From Beta vulgaris subsp. vulgaris (lineage: Eukaryota; Streptophyta; Magnoliopsida; Caryophyllales; Amaranthaceae), in contig NC_079207.1 of assembly GCF_026745355.1 (NCBI RefSeq), positions 10,831,382-10,895,381 of the forward strand: a stretch of 64,000 nt of DNA, given 5' to 3'. Under the pieces are notes generated by a model, which worked only from the letters and a program-made list of their open reading frames with translations, had not been told where the DNA came from and did not search any database. The position numbers and the translations under genes were made by a program. Of the stretch, positions 1-10,371 are shown piece by piece (position 1 is the first letter of the stretch; every line of letters begins with the position of its first letter).

Positions 1-151
1 AATCCAAATGCTTCCCTTTTGTTTTTCTTTCAAATATTTAATACATACAATATATTTCGGGGCCCCTCTATTTTTGGGGCTCTATTCCGTCGCCTATATA
101 GCATGAGCCAAGAACCGCCTCTGAATCTTAAAAAGTAGATGTAAGAATATA

Positions 152-625
152 CTTCGTTTAAAAATAGTTACACCATTTCATGTTTTAATTTCATGTTTGT
201 CAATGTACTTCCTCCGTTTCTTTTTACTCGCTACACTTCTCATTTCACGAACTCCTAGGCAATTTTTGGAGAAGAGAGAGGTAGAGAGTAAAAAGAAAAG
301 AGACCCATGTGGGAGGAGAGAGATAGAGAGAGTTTATTGCCCAAAAAAGAAGTGTAGCAAGTAATGTGAAACTTCCCATAATGGAAAGTGTAGCGAGTAA
401 AAAGAAACGGAGAAAGTATTATTTTAAACATTAATATCTCTAATTAATAAGTAAAAATTATAAAAAGTTGATATTAAAATAATATATACATTGAGCGAAT
501 CTAACATGATCTTATATGACTATGTTTTTCCTAAAATATAAATCACCAAAGACAATCAAAGTGCAAGATGTGAATAGTAAATACTATACAAAATGGTGTA
601 ATTATTTCTAAACGGAGGAACGAAG
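152..625. mobile_element. Stowaway-like MITE (outer, interrupted copy)
   Basis: The left end (ACTTCGTTTAAAAATAG) and the right end (inverted, with CTAAACGGAGGAACGAAGTA) form terminal inverted repeats that both continue into ACACCATTT. TA dinucleotides flank both ends, as expected for Tc1/mariner-type Stowaway MITEs. A second MITE (208-416) is inserted inside it. The internal part (about 455-620) recurs as a degenerate copy at 49068-49230. It is non-coding. Confidence 0.6.
208..416. mobile_element. Stowaway-like MITE (inner)
   Basis: The ends begin CTTCCTCCGTTTCTTTTTAC and its near-perfect inverse (one mismatch over about 31 bp). They are flanked by the TA target dinucleotide (206-207 and 417-418). 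The CTCCNTCCGT terminus is typical of plant Stowaway elements. It lies inside the older MITE 152-625. It is non-coding. Confidence 0.8.
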
Positions 626-709
626 TACACAAGAATATTTTCAAATGGATTACTTAGAGGTACTTTAATAAAAAATGAAATAAACATAAACATACATAAT
701 CATATGGTA

Positions 710-855
710 CATTTTTTTTAATAAGGTAAGGAGAATCCTTGATAAATTAGGGGTAATAAAGGGAAGCCCAACTTGCAAAAGGTGAGAATCAATCCCAAGA
801 CCTCCTAGAACCGGAAGGAAAGCTCTAACCACTAGACTATCCCTCACTCTCACTT
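710..855 (-). mobile_element. tRNA-derived SINE
   Basis: On the minus strand the sequence starts near 855 with a pol III A-box-like TAGTCTAGTGGTTAGAG. A B-box-like GGGATTGATTC follows, and the element ends in an A-rich tail (T run at 712-720 on the plus strand). This head-to-tail order is that of tRNA-derived plant SINEs. There is no cloverleaf, so it is not a functional tRNA gene. The family and exact ends were not established. Confidence 0.6.
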
Positions 856-1886
856 AATTATCTCGTTCATGGTCCAACATTGATACCTAACTAAGATGAT
901 ATACACAAACAAATCCAACTAAGAAAATGAAATACTAGAATAATATACCTCATGGGAACAAATGAGAATTAAATGACATCAAATGTGAAAATTCACTATG
1001 AATTATTAAACCATGCATGCTAGACATCAAAATCGTAGAAGGTAAAGTAAACATATATTAGAATTTTACCTTTTCATAATAAAGTTTTAATGTCTTGCCT
1101 GATTTTGTAGTAGATATTCCACCTTTATTATCATAAAATGCACTTTAACTCAACAATGAAGGCCATATTTATTTTAATAAATTCGTAAGCAAAAGTGTCC
1201 TACTAAAAGTGGGGAAAAGGTAAGGGAAACCCACCTCAAAGTATTTCTTATGGGGTTTGATCTCTACAAACATTATCATTAGACCAAGTATTACTTGACA
1301 TGATACGGGATATATATATGCTCTTTTACTTCTACTATTTTTACTCTTTGCATTATAGGCATAAATCATATATACCAAATTTTTATGATAATATTGAGAA
1401 TTAAATTTCTTAATTTCACGAGTTATGCTTTAGCATATATGGAAGTCAAAATGGTTGAAATAATTTAAAATATACAATTTGAGGATTAAGAAGCAACTAA
1501 ATTTGAGGGTTAAGAAGTAACTCTCCTAGCTAGAAGCAACCCCATTTCCACCAGTAATCAAGTGTCGGAAACTAATCTTCACCTAAAGATATATGCTTAG
1601 AATAAATGCATACAATAATTGCCAAAAAAAACGAAAACAATTATAATATTCTATAGTATGAAAAGAAGTATAACGTATATTAGCAATATATATACAGATG
1701 ATAGTGAATTTTCAATGGTTAAAAACTTCCATACATTACTAGCTAGCTAAAACTATATATCACCCCCACCTCAATTAGTTATAATTAAGTACTAGTTAAT
1801 TAATAATCTTCTTTCTTGTCACAGTTTACTTTAATTTGCTACAAATATACTTGATAAAATACATTAATCAATACTTGATAAGCTAA
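856..1886. other. Spacer downstream of the VQ gene
   Basis: AT-rich sequence with only short, compositionally random open frames. It should contain the 3' UTR and polyadenylation region of the minus-strand VQ gene near 1750-1886. I see no other supportable feature. Confidence 0.5.
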
Positions 1887-3107
1887 CTAATCAGATGAAC
1901 AAATCCATGAATCCACCATACCTTCACCCTTGGTAGCACCTCCATTAGTACCGGTACCGCGGCCATTAACAAGAGCATCACCTGCAGGATTAACAGAGCA
2001 AGTAGTATGATGAGGAGTGGCAGTAGTACAAGTAACGGCGACGGAAGAGGGTTGAAGGAGGGATTGAAAGCTGAGCTGAGGGTGGTTGTTGTTATTGTTG
2101 TTGGTGTTAAGAAACTCATGCGGATCACATAATTGAAAAGCGGTGGTTGTTGGTGGTGGTGCAATGGTGGTGCTAACACTAGTATTGGCAGCACAAGTAG
2201 TACTAGAAGGTGCTAAACCAATCCCATCAACTAAAGCAGCATTACTATTGTTAATATTACTAGTACTAGTAGTAGTAGTAGTAGTAGTAAGTGAAGGAAG
2301 TGAGGAATTAGCTAAAAATGATGGTTGGTGAAGAGTTGTTGTTCTCTTTTGTGGAAAAGGTCTTAAAAGATAAGGTGGAGGTGGCACTGTAGTAGAGCTA
2401 GAATGACCACCTAAACCACCAAAGATATCGAATCGTGTTCGAGTCGAGAAGGCGGTAAATGGTGGCGCAGGGATGCCAGTAAACTCCTGAACCATTTGTC
2501 TAAAATTGCTAGTGTCGGTAGTTAGCACAGTAGTAGGTGCTCGCCTTGAAGCCCTCGACCTTTTCTTCGGGTTTCGACTCGATCCGGCATTTGTTGGCGC
2601 TGTAGGAGGGCCTTGAGCTGGTACTGGCATCGGCTGTTGCTGTTGCTGTTGTTGTTGCTGATTGTTGGTGATGCTGTAGCTAAGAGGACCATCATGATGA
2701 GTGCAATTAGCATCATCGGTTGATATAGACGGTCTAATTGAGGCAAATTTATTGGGCCACACCATGTCGAGTTGATTATTGTTGTTGTTAGGATTATTAT
2801 TGGTACCATTATTATGGTGGTTTAACATAAAGTTGGAACACTCAAGTGAAGAAGATTGAGATAAAGTAGGTGGATGATCAAAATAGTTGGATACTTGATG
2901 ATGAGCAAACGAGGATGATCCGTTGTTGTTGCTAAAAGAGTAAAGTTGAAGCGGAGGAGTCATGTTTTCAAGGTTGAAGTTCGATATCGCGGCCGCGGCT
3001 GGGTTAAAAAACACGGCTGCGCCACCGCGTGAATCGTATTCTTGATCTTCACCACCACCACCACCAGTACTTGAAGACTGCATACTTCCACTATTGCCTG
3101 AATCCAT
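1887..3107 (-). CDS. VQ motif-containing protein (JAV1/VQ22-like class)
   Basis: The 406-residue protein has a complete VQ motif, FRQMVQEFTG, at about residues 202-211. It is preceded by the basic block KKRSRASRRAPTTVLTTDTS and followed by IPAPPF. Plant VQ proteins are nuclear cofactors that bind WRKY domains through this motif and modulate defence, jasmonate and growth responses. The rest is low complexity: poly-G near the N-terminus, Asn runs, a nine-residue Gln run just before the basic block, and Thr/Ser and Asn runs C-terminally, so disorder is likely. I chose the ATG at 3107 (MDSGNSGSMQ), as in the family. A splice acceptor lies 6 bases upstream (AG at 3113-3114). If the upstream exon ending at 3292 is joined, its ATG (3293-3295) would be in frame and add Met-Gly-Asp. 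At 406 residues it is longer than many VQ proteins because of the homopolymer tracts. Family assignment is firm; the subclass is from memory. Confidence 0.9.
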   Translation of the reverse strand: MDSGNSGSMQSSSTGGGGGEDQEYDSRGGAAVFFNPAAAAISNFNLENMTPPLQLYSFSNNNGSSSFAHHQVSNYFDHPPTLSQSSSLECSNFMLNHHNNGTNNNPNNNNNQLDMVWPNKFASIRPSISTDDANCTHHDGPLSYSITNNQQQQQQQQQPMPVPAQGPPTAPTNAGSSRNPKKRSRASRRAPTTVLTTDTSNFRQMVQEFTGIPAPPFTAFSTRTRFDIFGGLGGHSSSTTVPPPPYLLRPFPQKRTTTLHQPSFLANSSLPSLTTTTTTTSTSNINNSNAALVDGIGLAPSSTTCAANTSVSTTIAPPPTTTAFQLCDPHEFLNTNNNNNNHPQLSFQSLLQPSSVAVTCTTATPHHTTCSVNPAGDALVNGRGTGTNGGATKGEGMVDSWICSSD

Positions 3108-3112
3108 GTCTC

Positions 3113-3291
3113 CTGATGAATACATAAAACATACACAATAATAAAGCAAAAAAAAAACAGCATCAACATAGAGTCAACTAAAAAAGAATGAACTAGAACA
3201 ACCAAAAATGAAGAAGCTGGTAATATAGGAGAGAGAAAGAAAGGGGAAAACACTGAAACAGTGGAAAAAAGGAGAGAAATCAGAAAGTTAC
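3113..3291 (-). other. Probable 5' intron of the VQ gene
   Basis: On the minus strand a donor (TTATGG/GTAACTTTC, GT at 3291-3290) and an acceptor (TTCATCAG/GAGACATG, AG at 3114-3113) bracket 179 bases. Upstream of it, to about 3700, the minus strand is CT-rich, typical of a plant 5' leader and core promoter. An 18-base unit (AAAGTGGGTTTTTGATCA) occurs twice near 3345-3381. The splicing is inferred from the site sequences only. Confidence 0.55.
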
Positions 3292-3901
3292 CCATAAGTC
3301 TTTTTACGAAAGATCTGCAAAAGATGATCTGGGTGATCAAAGAAAGTGGGTTTTTGATCAGCTAAAGTGGGTTTTTGATCAAAAAGGGTGGGTCGTAAAA
3401 AGAGTAGATGTTGCCTAAGTTAAGCTTTTTGGGAAAAAAGAAAAAAGGGAGCAAAATCAAGTTAAAAAAATGGATGAAATACTTATGATTTGTTTGGGTT
3501 TGTAATAAGGTAATTGATTTGTTTAAGGAAGCTGCTATGGATGGCTTTTGTCTGTAAAAACAAACTCCATTGACAATGAGCTGAATTTAGGGATTTCGTA
3601 TATGGGAAGAAAGGAGGATGAAAATTAAAAGGAGAGAGAAAAGAAGAGGAGACAGAGAAAAGGAAAGGATAAATAATAGGCAATGGAGGAGTACTTATTT
3701 TCTTTTCTTTTTGGTTTTTGTTCTTTTGTTTTCTTATGATTTTTTTAACCTTGTGCGTGCGTGGGTAACAAAGATTAAAAAGTGAGGAAGCAGACTCTTT
3801 CCCACGTTTCTAACTTGAATTTATTGGGTGGATGACACTCAATAATTCTCATTTTTTTTTAAGTATAGTTTTGTAATTATGCTTGGTTCAACCTATTATA
3901 A

Positions 3902-4185
3902 AGGCCTGTTCTCCCCAACTTATTTTCAGTTCAATTCAGTTCAGTTCAGTTCAGTTCAGTTCAGTTCAGTTCAGTTCAGATCAGTTCAGATCAGTTCAGT
4001 TCAGTTCAGATCAGTTTAGTTCAGCTCTTGACAATACTTTTACTCTCACATATCACTATTCATTTCAGTTCAGTTCAATTCAGTTCAGATCAGTTCAGTT
4101 CAGTTCAGTTCAATTCAGTTCAGTTCAGATCAGTTCAGTTCAGTTCAGTTCAGTCCAGCTGTTTTATGCTGAAGAGAACAGGCCC
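3902..4185. mobile_element. PIF/Harbinger-like MITE with TTCAG arrays
   Basis: The ends AGGCCTGTTCTC and GAGAACAGGCCC are inverted repeats, flanked by a 3 bp TAA target duplication (3899-3901 and 4186-4188). This matches PIF/Harbinger (Tourist-type) elements. Nearly all of the interior is the pentamer TTCAG with interspersed TCAGA and TTCAA variants, in two blocks separated by a short unique segment (4026-4065). Both blocks run in the same orientation. A longer inverted relative lies at 20839-21800. Confidence 0.8.
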
Positions 4186-4238
4186 TAAGTTATTGTTATA
4201 ATAAATAAGTTAAGATAAGTTAACTTTTGATAAGTTAA

Positions 4239-4311
4239 GGCCTTGTTGTTTTAAATTTATTTTTAGTTAATTTCAATTCAATTCAGTTAATTTCAGTTCA
4301 TTTTCTATTCA

Positions 4312-4346
<35 letters not shown>

Positions 4347-4403
4347 TATTATTATTATTATATTATTTTAGTTCAGCCAACATAAATTCAAAAGCACGGG
4401 ACC
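4239..4403. mobile_element. Short Harbinger-like MITE with (TAA)n
   Basis: TAA duplications (4236-4238 and 4404-4406) flank degenerate inverted ends (GGCCTTGTTGTTTTAAATTT on the left, its partial inverse AAATTCAAAAGCACGGGACC on the right). The middle holds a (TAA)n/(TTA)n microsatellite and a few TTCAG units, so it may be a decayed relative of the element at 3902. Confidence 0.5.
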
Positions 4404-4406
4404 TAA

Positions 4407-4976
4407 GTTGGATTGTAATAAGTTTTAGTATCTTGTAAATTAACCGAAATTACATAAAGGCTGTGTTTTTGCTTATTTGGAGCTTTATAACTAAGTAGTG
4501 AGCAAAATATTAACCTTTGGGTGAATGTATATGATATAACTTGCATAGATTGATCTTTAATACGTTTTAGTAAGTTTAGATAGGTTAAGACAAATTTAGA
4601 TAAAGTAGGATAAGTTCAAAGACGTTAAGATAAGTCGCTCGAGATGAGTCCATACTAGTCAAAATAAATTGAATAGAATATATCCTCTGGTCGGTCTCAG
4701 GGTGCATTCACTTCACTGAAACTTAGGTACAACGAGAATTTTTATCATATATCCGGGTGTACTATGAACATGGTACAATCAAGAATTTTTGTTACTCATT
4801 GCTCATTTGAAACCTTCAAATGAGCATAATCACATAATAGGTAAAGGTCCGAATGAGCAAATGAACAAAAAATAGCCTTGGCTGTACCATGCACATGATA
4901 CACTCGGATGTATGATGAATGCACTCTTGGTACAACTATTATCATACATTCGAGTATGCATCAGGCTAGGGCTAGC
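4407..4976. other. Spacer, no gene seen
   Basis: AT-rich spacer. The motif taagataagttaa recurs loosely at 4195-4240 and 4555-4640. I found no coding or structural feature. Confidence 0.4.
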
Positions 4977-5628
4977 AATCAAGTTGGATCAAATTCAGGT
5001 CGATCTATTTACATAACAGTCAGCTCCCCAAACCTGAATCCGACCCGTTTACCCAAACAGGTTAAAAATCCAACCCGAACTCGACCTGCTTATAAACGGG
5101 TTGACCAAAACCAGACCTATTTAACCTGATTTTTAGAAATTTCTCCCGATGTTCAATAATAGGTGGACAAGTTTTATATGGTGAGAAGTATGTAAGAAAA
5201 AAAATATATAATTAATTGGGGCAATTCAGCTCCAATAGCTTTTATCAATAATTTATTGAGTCCTTTTGTATAGTCTCCGTGTCTCTTCTTCTATTTCTTT
5301 AGGACTTGAATCTGCAACAATGACTTCCATTTTCAACTATATAAATTAAGCTAAATTATAGGTTTTTTCTTCCCACTTTCTCTTTCTCACACTCTCTCTC
5401 TCTCTCTCTTCGAGATCGAGTCTGGCTTTACAATTGATTTAAACGAATTAGGCAGGTTATTTCAGATAGGGTTAAATTTTTTCATCCCGAACCAAACTCG
5501 TTTAGTTTTCAGGTAGGTTACAGGTTGACCCATTTAATTAAACGGGTCGAAAACTTCAACCTGGACCCGCTTATTTCGAATTATGATCGGCTCGGGTTCA
5601 CGGGTTTGGTCAGCTTTTGTCAGCCCTG
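4977..5628. mobile_element. hAT-like non-autonomous element (probable)
   Basis: The left end TAGGGCTAGCAATCAAG and right end TTTTGTCAGCCCTG are inverted (AGGGCTNNCAA), the style of hAT termini. The flanking segments carry repeated aacccgtttaa/aacgggtt words on both strands. A CT microsatellite lies at about 5390-5409. I could not find a clean 8 bp target duplication, so the ends are approximate. Confidence 0.45.
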
Positions 5629-6164
5629 CCTTGAGCACGATAGACACAAAACTATTTGTTTTGCTCATTGCTTACTCAAAACCTCCAAATGCGCAATAAT
5701 TTTTGCATAATTAGGGAGTTCCAATGAAGTTATGGTTTGAAAAAAAAACTTATTTATTTTGTTTGAAATTATCTTATTTGTGTGTTATGTTGTTTAAAAT
5801 TGGCTAAAAACAACTTATAATTTGTCTAAATTTGCTTGAACTTTTTTTTGTCTAAAGTCCATCAAACAAACAAAATTATATTTAACTTGAAATTATTAGA
5901 CCTTGTTAACCCTAATATCAATTTATGTTTGCACTTGATTGTATTTGATTAACCTTGATAGGACTTGACAAATCTTTAAATTTATATTTTTAAGGTGAAA
6001 AAAATACATAAAGGTTATGCTTGATGTTCCATCAAATGATAGGCTAAAATAGCCTTGGGTACACGAATCCAAGTCTAGAGATTTACTTAGGAACATAGAC
6101 ATGTTGATGAAACTAGTCTTCTCTTTTTTCAAGAAATAAAGACTAATTAATTCATTAATTAATA

Positions 6165-6528
6165 CTACCTCCGTCTCATAATATAGTGCTTGCATTCTTG
6201 TTGGTGTTCCAAAATGTTGTGCCTATTTCTTTTTTATCAATTTGTTTGGACTAAATTATCCTTCATTTCTACATAAAACTTTCCAAAACACCTCTACTTT
6301 CTTTTAAAATATGTGCCCCTATTTATTGTTTTACACCATTCCAAGGTATATTTATTGCTCTTTCATTTTATTTTAAAATAAAAAGAAGAAAAAAACTAGT
6401 TCCTAGACAAAAATACCCAATAAACATTTACTTAAATATATATTTTTGTGAAATCCTAAAACTCTTTCCATTTTCCTTAATTCTTGTGAAAAATGAGAAG
6501 TGAGCACTATATTATGGAACAGAGGGAG
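6165..6528. mobile_element. Stowaway-like MITE
   Basis: The termini CTACCTCCGTCTCATAATAT and the inverse of CTCCCTCTGTTCCATAATAT match over about 25 bp. TA dinucleotides flank both sides (6163-6164 and 6529-6530). It is non-coding. Confidence 0.75.
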
Positions 6529-6934
6529 TACAAGTAAACGACATTTAAAATTAAGTCAAAATCTAACAAATACATATTTTATAAACTAAATCAAATAAAA
6601 CCCCCTTTTTAGCATAACAAGGATTGTTGTAAATGAAATATGACCTTATGATATATATTCTGTCATATAGCTGCTTTATGATATAGTCTTCCACGAGTAA
6701 GGCCATCAATCTGTTACAATTTTGAAGTTAATTCCTAACCCAATTCAACTTGTTGTAGTTGAATAATTGACATATGTTCCGATACCATATTGATAAACAA
6801 GCCAATCAAGTTGTAGTAGAAATTATATTATTCGGTGGAAATTAACTTTGCTAGGTTTAGCTTTAGTATTTAATAAGTTTCAACCCTATTTTCCTATGTT
6901 TATATTTTTTTTATATATATTTATGAATTTTCAA

Positions 6935-7890
6935 TTTTTACCACCTTATAAATAATATGTTTTACACTTTACCACTTTTTTTTTCAATTTTACCACTTAA
7001 AGTTTCCAACTCGTTAAACACACCACCTTGACTCAGCTCCGATGAAAAATTCGGTGAGGGGGGTCCCAAATAATTGTTTTATGTTTAGTTTTCCTCCTAT
7101 TTTTTCCCTTTACTCTCGATTTTTCATTTCATCTTCATTAAAATCCCAATTTTATCTTTCAATCCCTCCATAAGTCCAAATTTCTTTGATGAAAACCTAG
7201 ATCAAGTTAAGGCTTACCATTTTGTGATGAATTCGACCTTAATCAAAGGAGAAACTGGAGATTCTGCTACTATAAGATATGATTTTTCATCCCAATTTAA
7301 TAGGCTAGGCTTCTTCTTGAATTTTGGACATTTCTTGTTCTTTAAATTTATTGGTAAAATGGGACTAAATTCGGACATCTAAGGTGTTCTCTAGCATAAT
7401 GCTGAATTTGGTTATCATCAATCCATTATTATAGGCACATAATATCTTAGTCTTCTTACCCAAAATCACCAAAAAAAGCAACTATAAAATTTCTCTTGCT
7501 GCAAAAGTCGAAATAAAGGAGAAGAAAGAGGAGTTTGGTATTCTGAATTTTTGGTTGAAGTACAGGAGAGAGAGGGTAAATGAATCTCTGTAAATATCAA
7601 AGAGGAGTTACATTGAGGATTTTTACATACATAGAGGGTGTTGATTAGAAATTGAAGATAAAAATATCATTTGTTGAAGGAAATGGAATGGTGAATGAAG
7701 AAAGAGAAAGAAATCGGGAAGAGAGATGGTAAAAGAGGGGGGAGTTTTTTAATTTAAAATGTGGGCCCTTCCTCACCAATTTTTGTTGGAGGACGAGTTA
7801 GGTGGTAGTTTCTAGTGAGTTGGAAAGTTGAAGGTGGTAAAATTGAAAAAAAAAACAAAAGGTGGTATATTATGAGAATAAATGGCTAAA
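6935..7890. mobile_element. Long-TIR element, ends unresolved
   Basis: The segment near 6940-7070 (TACCACC, TTTTTCAATTTTACCAC, TTTCCAACTC, GGTGAGG) recurs inverted at about 7765-7890. This gives imperfect terminal repeats of roughly 100 bp around a non-coding core. Long TIRs suggest a Mutator-like element, but no 9-11 bp target duplication could be fixed. It directly abuts the element at 7931. Confidence 0.45.
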
Positions 7891-8104
7891 ATGTAAAAGT
7901 GTTTACCTAATCTTTAGCCTTTTCTATTTAAGAAAAATTGATTCTAACAATCCAACTTTTGGGTCGTTCGCTCAAAATGATCCAATCTCTTGATTATTAT
8001 TTAATAACCCAACCTTTTATCCCAATTTGCTCATAATGTACTGTGAGATCAGTAACATTTGAAATGGTAATTTTTTTTCATTTACTCCTTAAATCTCCTT
8101 TCCC

Positions 8105-8870
8105 TTGTTTCTCCCTCCTTCCCCTGCCTCACCAATCATGAAGAACCACCCCACCCCATCCCGACCCCCTGCTCACGATCCTCACCCCACCTTTCCCCCT
8201 GCTCACGATCCCACGCCCACCCCACTCCCTACTCATGCGACAACCTCTGCCCCACCCCCATCCCCCCTTTGCGAACAACCCTGCCCTGCCCCACCCCACC
8301 CCTTTGCAAACAATCCCTGCCCCACCCCCACCGTTTTGCAAACAACCCATTCCCCACCCCACCCTCCAGCCTCCCTCATTCCCCCCCCCTTTGTCATCGC
8401 CATCCTCATTGTCTCCCTCTTCACCCCCTTCGTCATGCTCCACTTGCCTTCACCCAAACCCTTCACGGTTGGTGATGGTTAGTCAAGGTTGGGGAGTATT
8501 TCGGGGTGGGGGAGTTGGTGATGGAGGGGGTGGGGTGAGTTGTGGGTCGGGGATGGCGAGGAGAGAGAAAGAAATTCATGGGAGGGGATAGGGATGCGGG
8601 TGCAGGGGAATGAAGAGGGTTTTGGTGGCTGGGAATAGGATAGAGGGGGGTGGCAGTGGGTGGGCAAGGAGAAGGGGGGAGTGGCAGTGGGTGTGGGTGG
8701 GCAAGGGCAGGGAGGGAAGGGGTGGGGAAAGGGAGGGGATGGGTGGCAATGGGTGGGCAAGGGGAGGGAGGGGTGGCAGTGGGGGGCATTGGGGGTGGGT
8801 TGGTGCCTTGTGGGGGCGTGGGCGCAAGGGGGGAAGGGTAGGGGTGTTCATGAAAAATCGAAATGGAAAA
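8105..8870. repeat. C-rich to G-rich strand-switch block
   Basis: From about 8105 to 8460 the plus strand is extremely C-rich, with imperfect repeats of CCCCACCCC joined by TTTGCAAACAACCC-type words about 37-40 bp apart. From about 8465 to 8845 it is extremely G-rich, with GGGTGGGCAAGG and GGGGTGGCAGTGGG repeats. Open frames here on both strands are compositional artefacts. Numerous runs of three or more G make both strands likely G-quadruplex formers. Confidence 0.7.
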
Positions 8871-9488
8871 ACCGTACTGAAATACCAAAAAATCGGTCTA
8901 AATGGGTTGTTATCGTAACAACAAAAAAATTTCAACGGTACGAATACCAGACCGATAAAATTAATGGTTAAAACGGTATGGTTACGGTTATGATTTTTGG
9001 GTGAACGATTAACCAAAATAGCGAAATATTATTTTTCTGTATTTAATTGTTGTGAAACATTTTCAAACAATTACATTAATTCTAATATTTGTTACTAAGT
9101 TACAACAAAAAGAGAAAGTATGTAATTACTTGAAAACTCTAGTACTAATATAAACACTATAATTAGGAAATAAAGTGAATTATTAGTGTTAGTTTTATTT
9201 TTCAATGGATTTATTATCCACTTTATTATACATTTTATATTAGAATATATATAATATTAAAATATATGCAAAAAAAATTGAAAATATATATATAGTACAT
9301 TAAGTAAAACATAATAGTATAAATTAGATAACGGTTAATGGTTAACCGATAAACCGCACTGAAAAAACGGTTAAACACTTAAGCGATAACCGGTCTAAAC
9401 GGTTACAGTTACGATTTGTCAAAAAGAGCAAATCGAAACTTTCAATTATCGAACCGAAATGTTGTTTCGGGACGGTTAAACACCCATG
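8849..9488. mobile_element. Possible nested hAT-like element
   Basis: The left edge GGGGTGTTCATG and the right edge GGTTAAACACCCATG are inverted. Between them are repeated AACCGTA, ACCGAT and CGGTTAA words typical of some plant hAT MITEs. No target duplication was found, so the call is weak. Confidence 0.35.
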
Positions 9489-9786
9489 AAGGCCCCCTAG
9501 CAGGGGGGGAGGGGGTAGTAAAAAAATGTTTAATTAAATCACAATGAATCAGAGCAAGACACGTGTACAATTAACCCATTATCCTGGTCATCAACCTGTT
9601 TCAACATGTCACGGTGCTTTATAAGCGGTTTGGGATAAAAGGTTGGATCATTAAATAATAATCAAAAAGTTGAATTATTTTGAGCGAACGACCCAAAGGT
9701 TGGATTATTAGAATCAATTTTTCCTTCTATTTATATAATTTGTTTTAAAAGATACTTATATATATTATCACACGTGGAAATATATA

Positions 9787-10040
9787 TTGATAAGATATGT
9801 AAGACAACTTCTAAAAGTATTCATCTACTTACAAAAACTGCATTCGTTTGAAGATTTGATGCAATTTGAAGATGTCCAAATTCGACATGCGTTTCGGAAG
9901 GCTAATGCTGCTGCGGATTGGATGGCTCATCGCGGTCACATGACGACTAACACTACTTATTGGTTTGATATTCCTGATTTCCCTTTTGCTGTAATCATCC
10001 GCAAGGATGCTTTAGGGTGCCCAATTCTTGAGATCCCCCT
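9787..10040 (+). pseudogene. LINE RNase H C-terminal remnant
   Basis: The open frame contains FRKANAAADWMAHRG, the C-terminal helix of the plant-type RNase H domain (RVT_3) found at the end of many plant LINE ORF2 proteins. DALGCPILEIP, the usual tail of such ORFs, follows. Only the last 60 or so residues of the domain are present; upstream catalytic blocks are absent. The 3' end (TGCTTTAGGGTG, then CCCTAGTTTCTTTC and a T/A run) is shared with the short insertion at 25090-25151, so both derive from one LINE lineage different from the intact one at 13737. It is a 5'-truncated copy. Confidence 0.7.
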
Positions 10041-10253
10041 AGTTTCTTTCCTTTTTTTAAAAAAAAAGTTCCACATGCGCTTTTTTTTTTTTGGTAAAAT
10101 CATCCGCATGTGTAATCATCCACATGCGCTTTTCCGCATGCGCTTTGCTCTCTTCTTATTCTTCATTGGACGGTTTGGATGGACTTCGCCGTTCTTTCCC
10201 AACTAAAATAGAAAAGGCTGTATCACATCGAGATGTCGATTCGTTTTCCGCCC

Positions 10254-10371
10254 TGGCAATTAGGATTTCAAGACGCAGCAACACCTATGATGCAAGGAAT
10301 AATCGACTTACATCATGATATCTTTTTCTTCCTCATTCTTATTTTGGTTTTCGTATCATGGATCTTGGTAC
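10254..10371 (+). pseudogene. cox2: Nuclear copy of mitochondrial cox2 fragment (NUMT)
   Basis: Translation from 10254 gives 39 uninterrupted residues starting [15 protein letters not shown], then [14 protein letters not shown], and ending VFVSWILV. This is the N-terminal region and first membrane helix of plant mitochondrial cytochrome c oxidase subunit II. The match stops abruptly at both sides: no start codon upstream and no continuation after GTAC. It is therefore a short transferred fragment and not a gene. It lies just beyond the LINE remnant. Confidence 0.85.

Larger units (their letters stand above)
7931..9724. mobile_element. Non-autonomous Mutator-like element (TIR-MULE)
   Basis: Inverted repeats of about 117 bp (left 7931-8047, right about 9608-9724) begin RGAAAAATTGATTCTAAYAA. 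They contain the shared block GGGTCGTTCGCTCAAAAT and are roughly 85-90% identical by eye. A perfect 9 bp target duplication, TTCTATTTA, flanks the element (7922-7930 and 9725-9733), diagnostic for MULEs. There is no transposase. The interior holds a strand-polarised GC-rich block (8105-8870) and a probable nested element (8849-9488). Its terminal GGAAAAAT is shared with the 6.9 kb MULE at 32982. Confidence 0.85.

Noticed and set aside
3883..4188. 101-codon frame of Phe/Ser/Val/Gln repeats
   Set aside because: Translation of the TTCAG pentamer array.
8105..8971. Several overlapping open frames of 60-146 codons on both strands
   Set aside because: They arise from stop-poor C-rich or G-rich repeats, translate to Pro/His or Gly/Trp-rich nonsense, and lie within a MULE.
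10091..10318. 75-codon frame across the cox2 fragment
   Set aside because: It reads the cox2 segment in the wrong frame.
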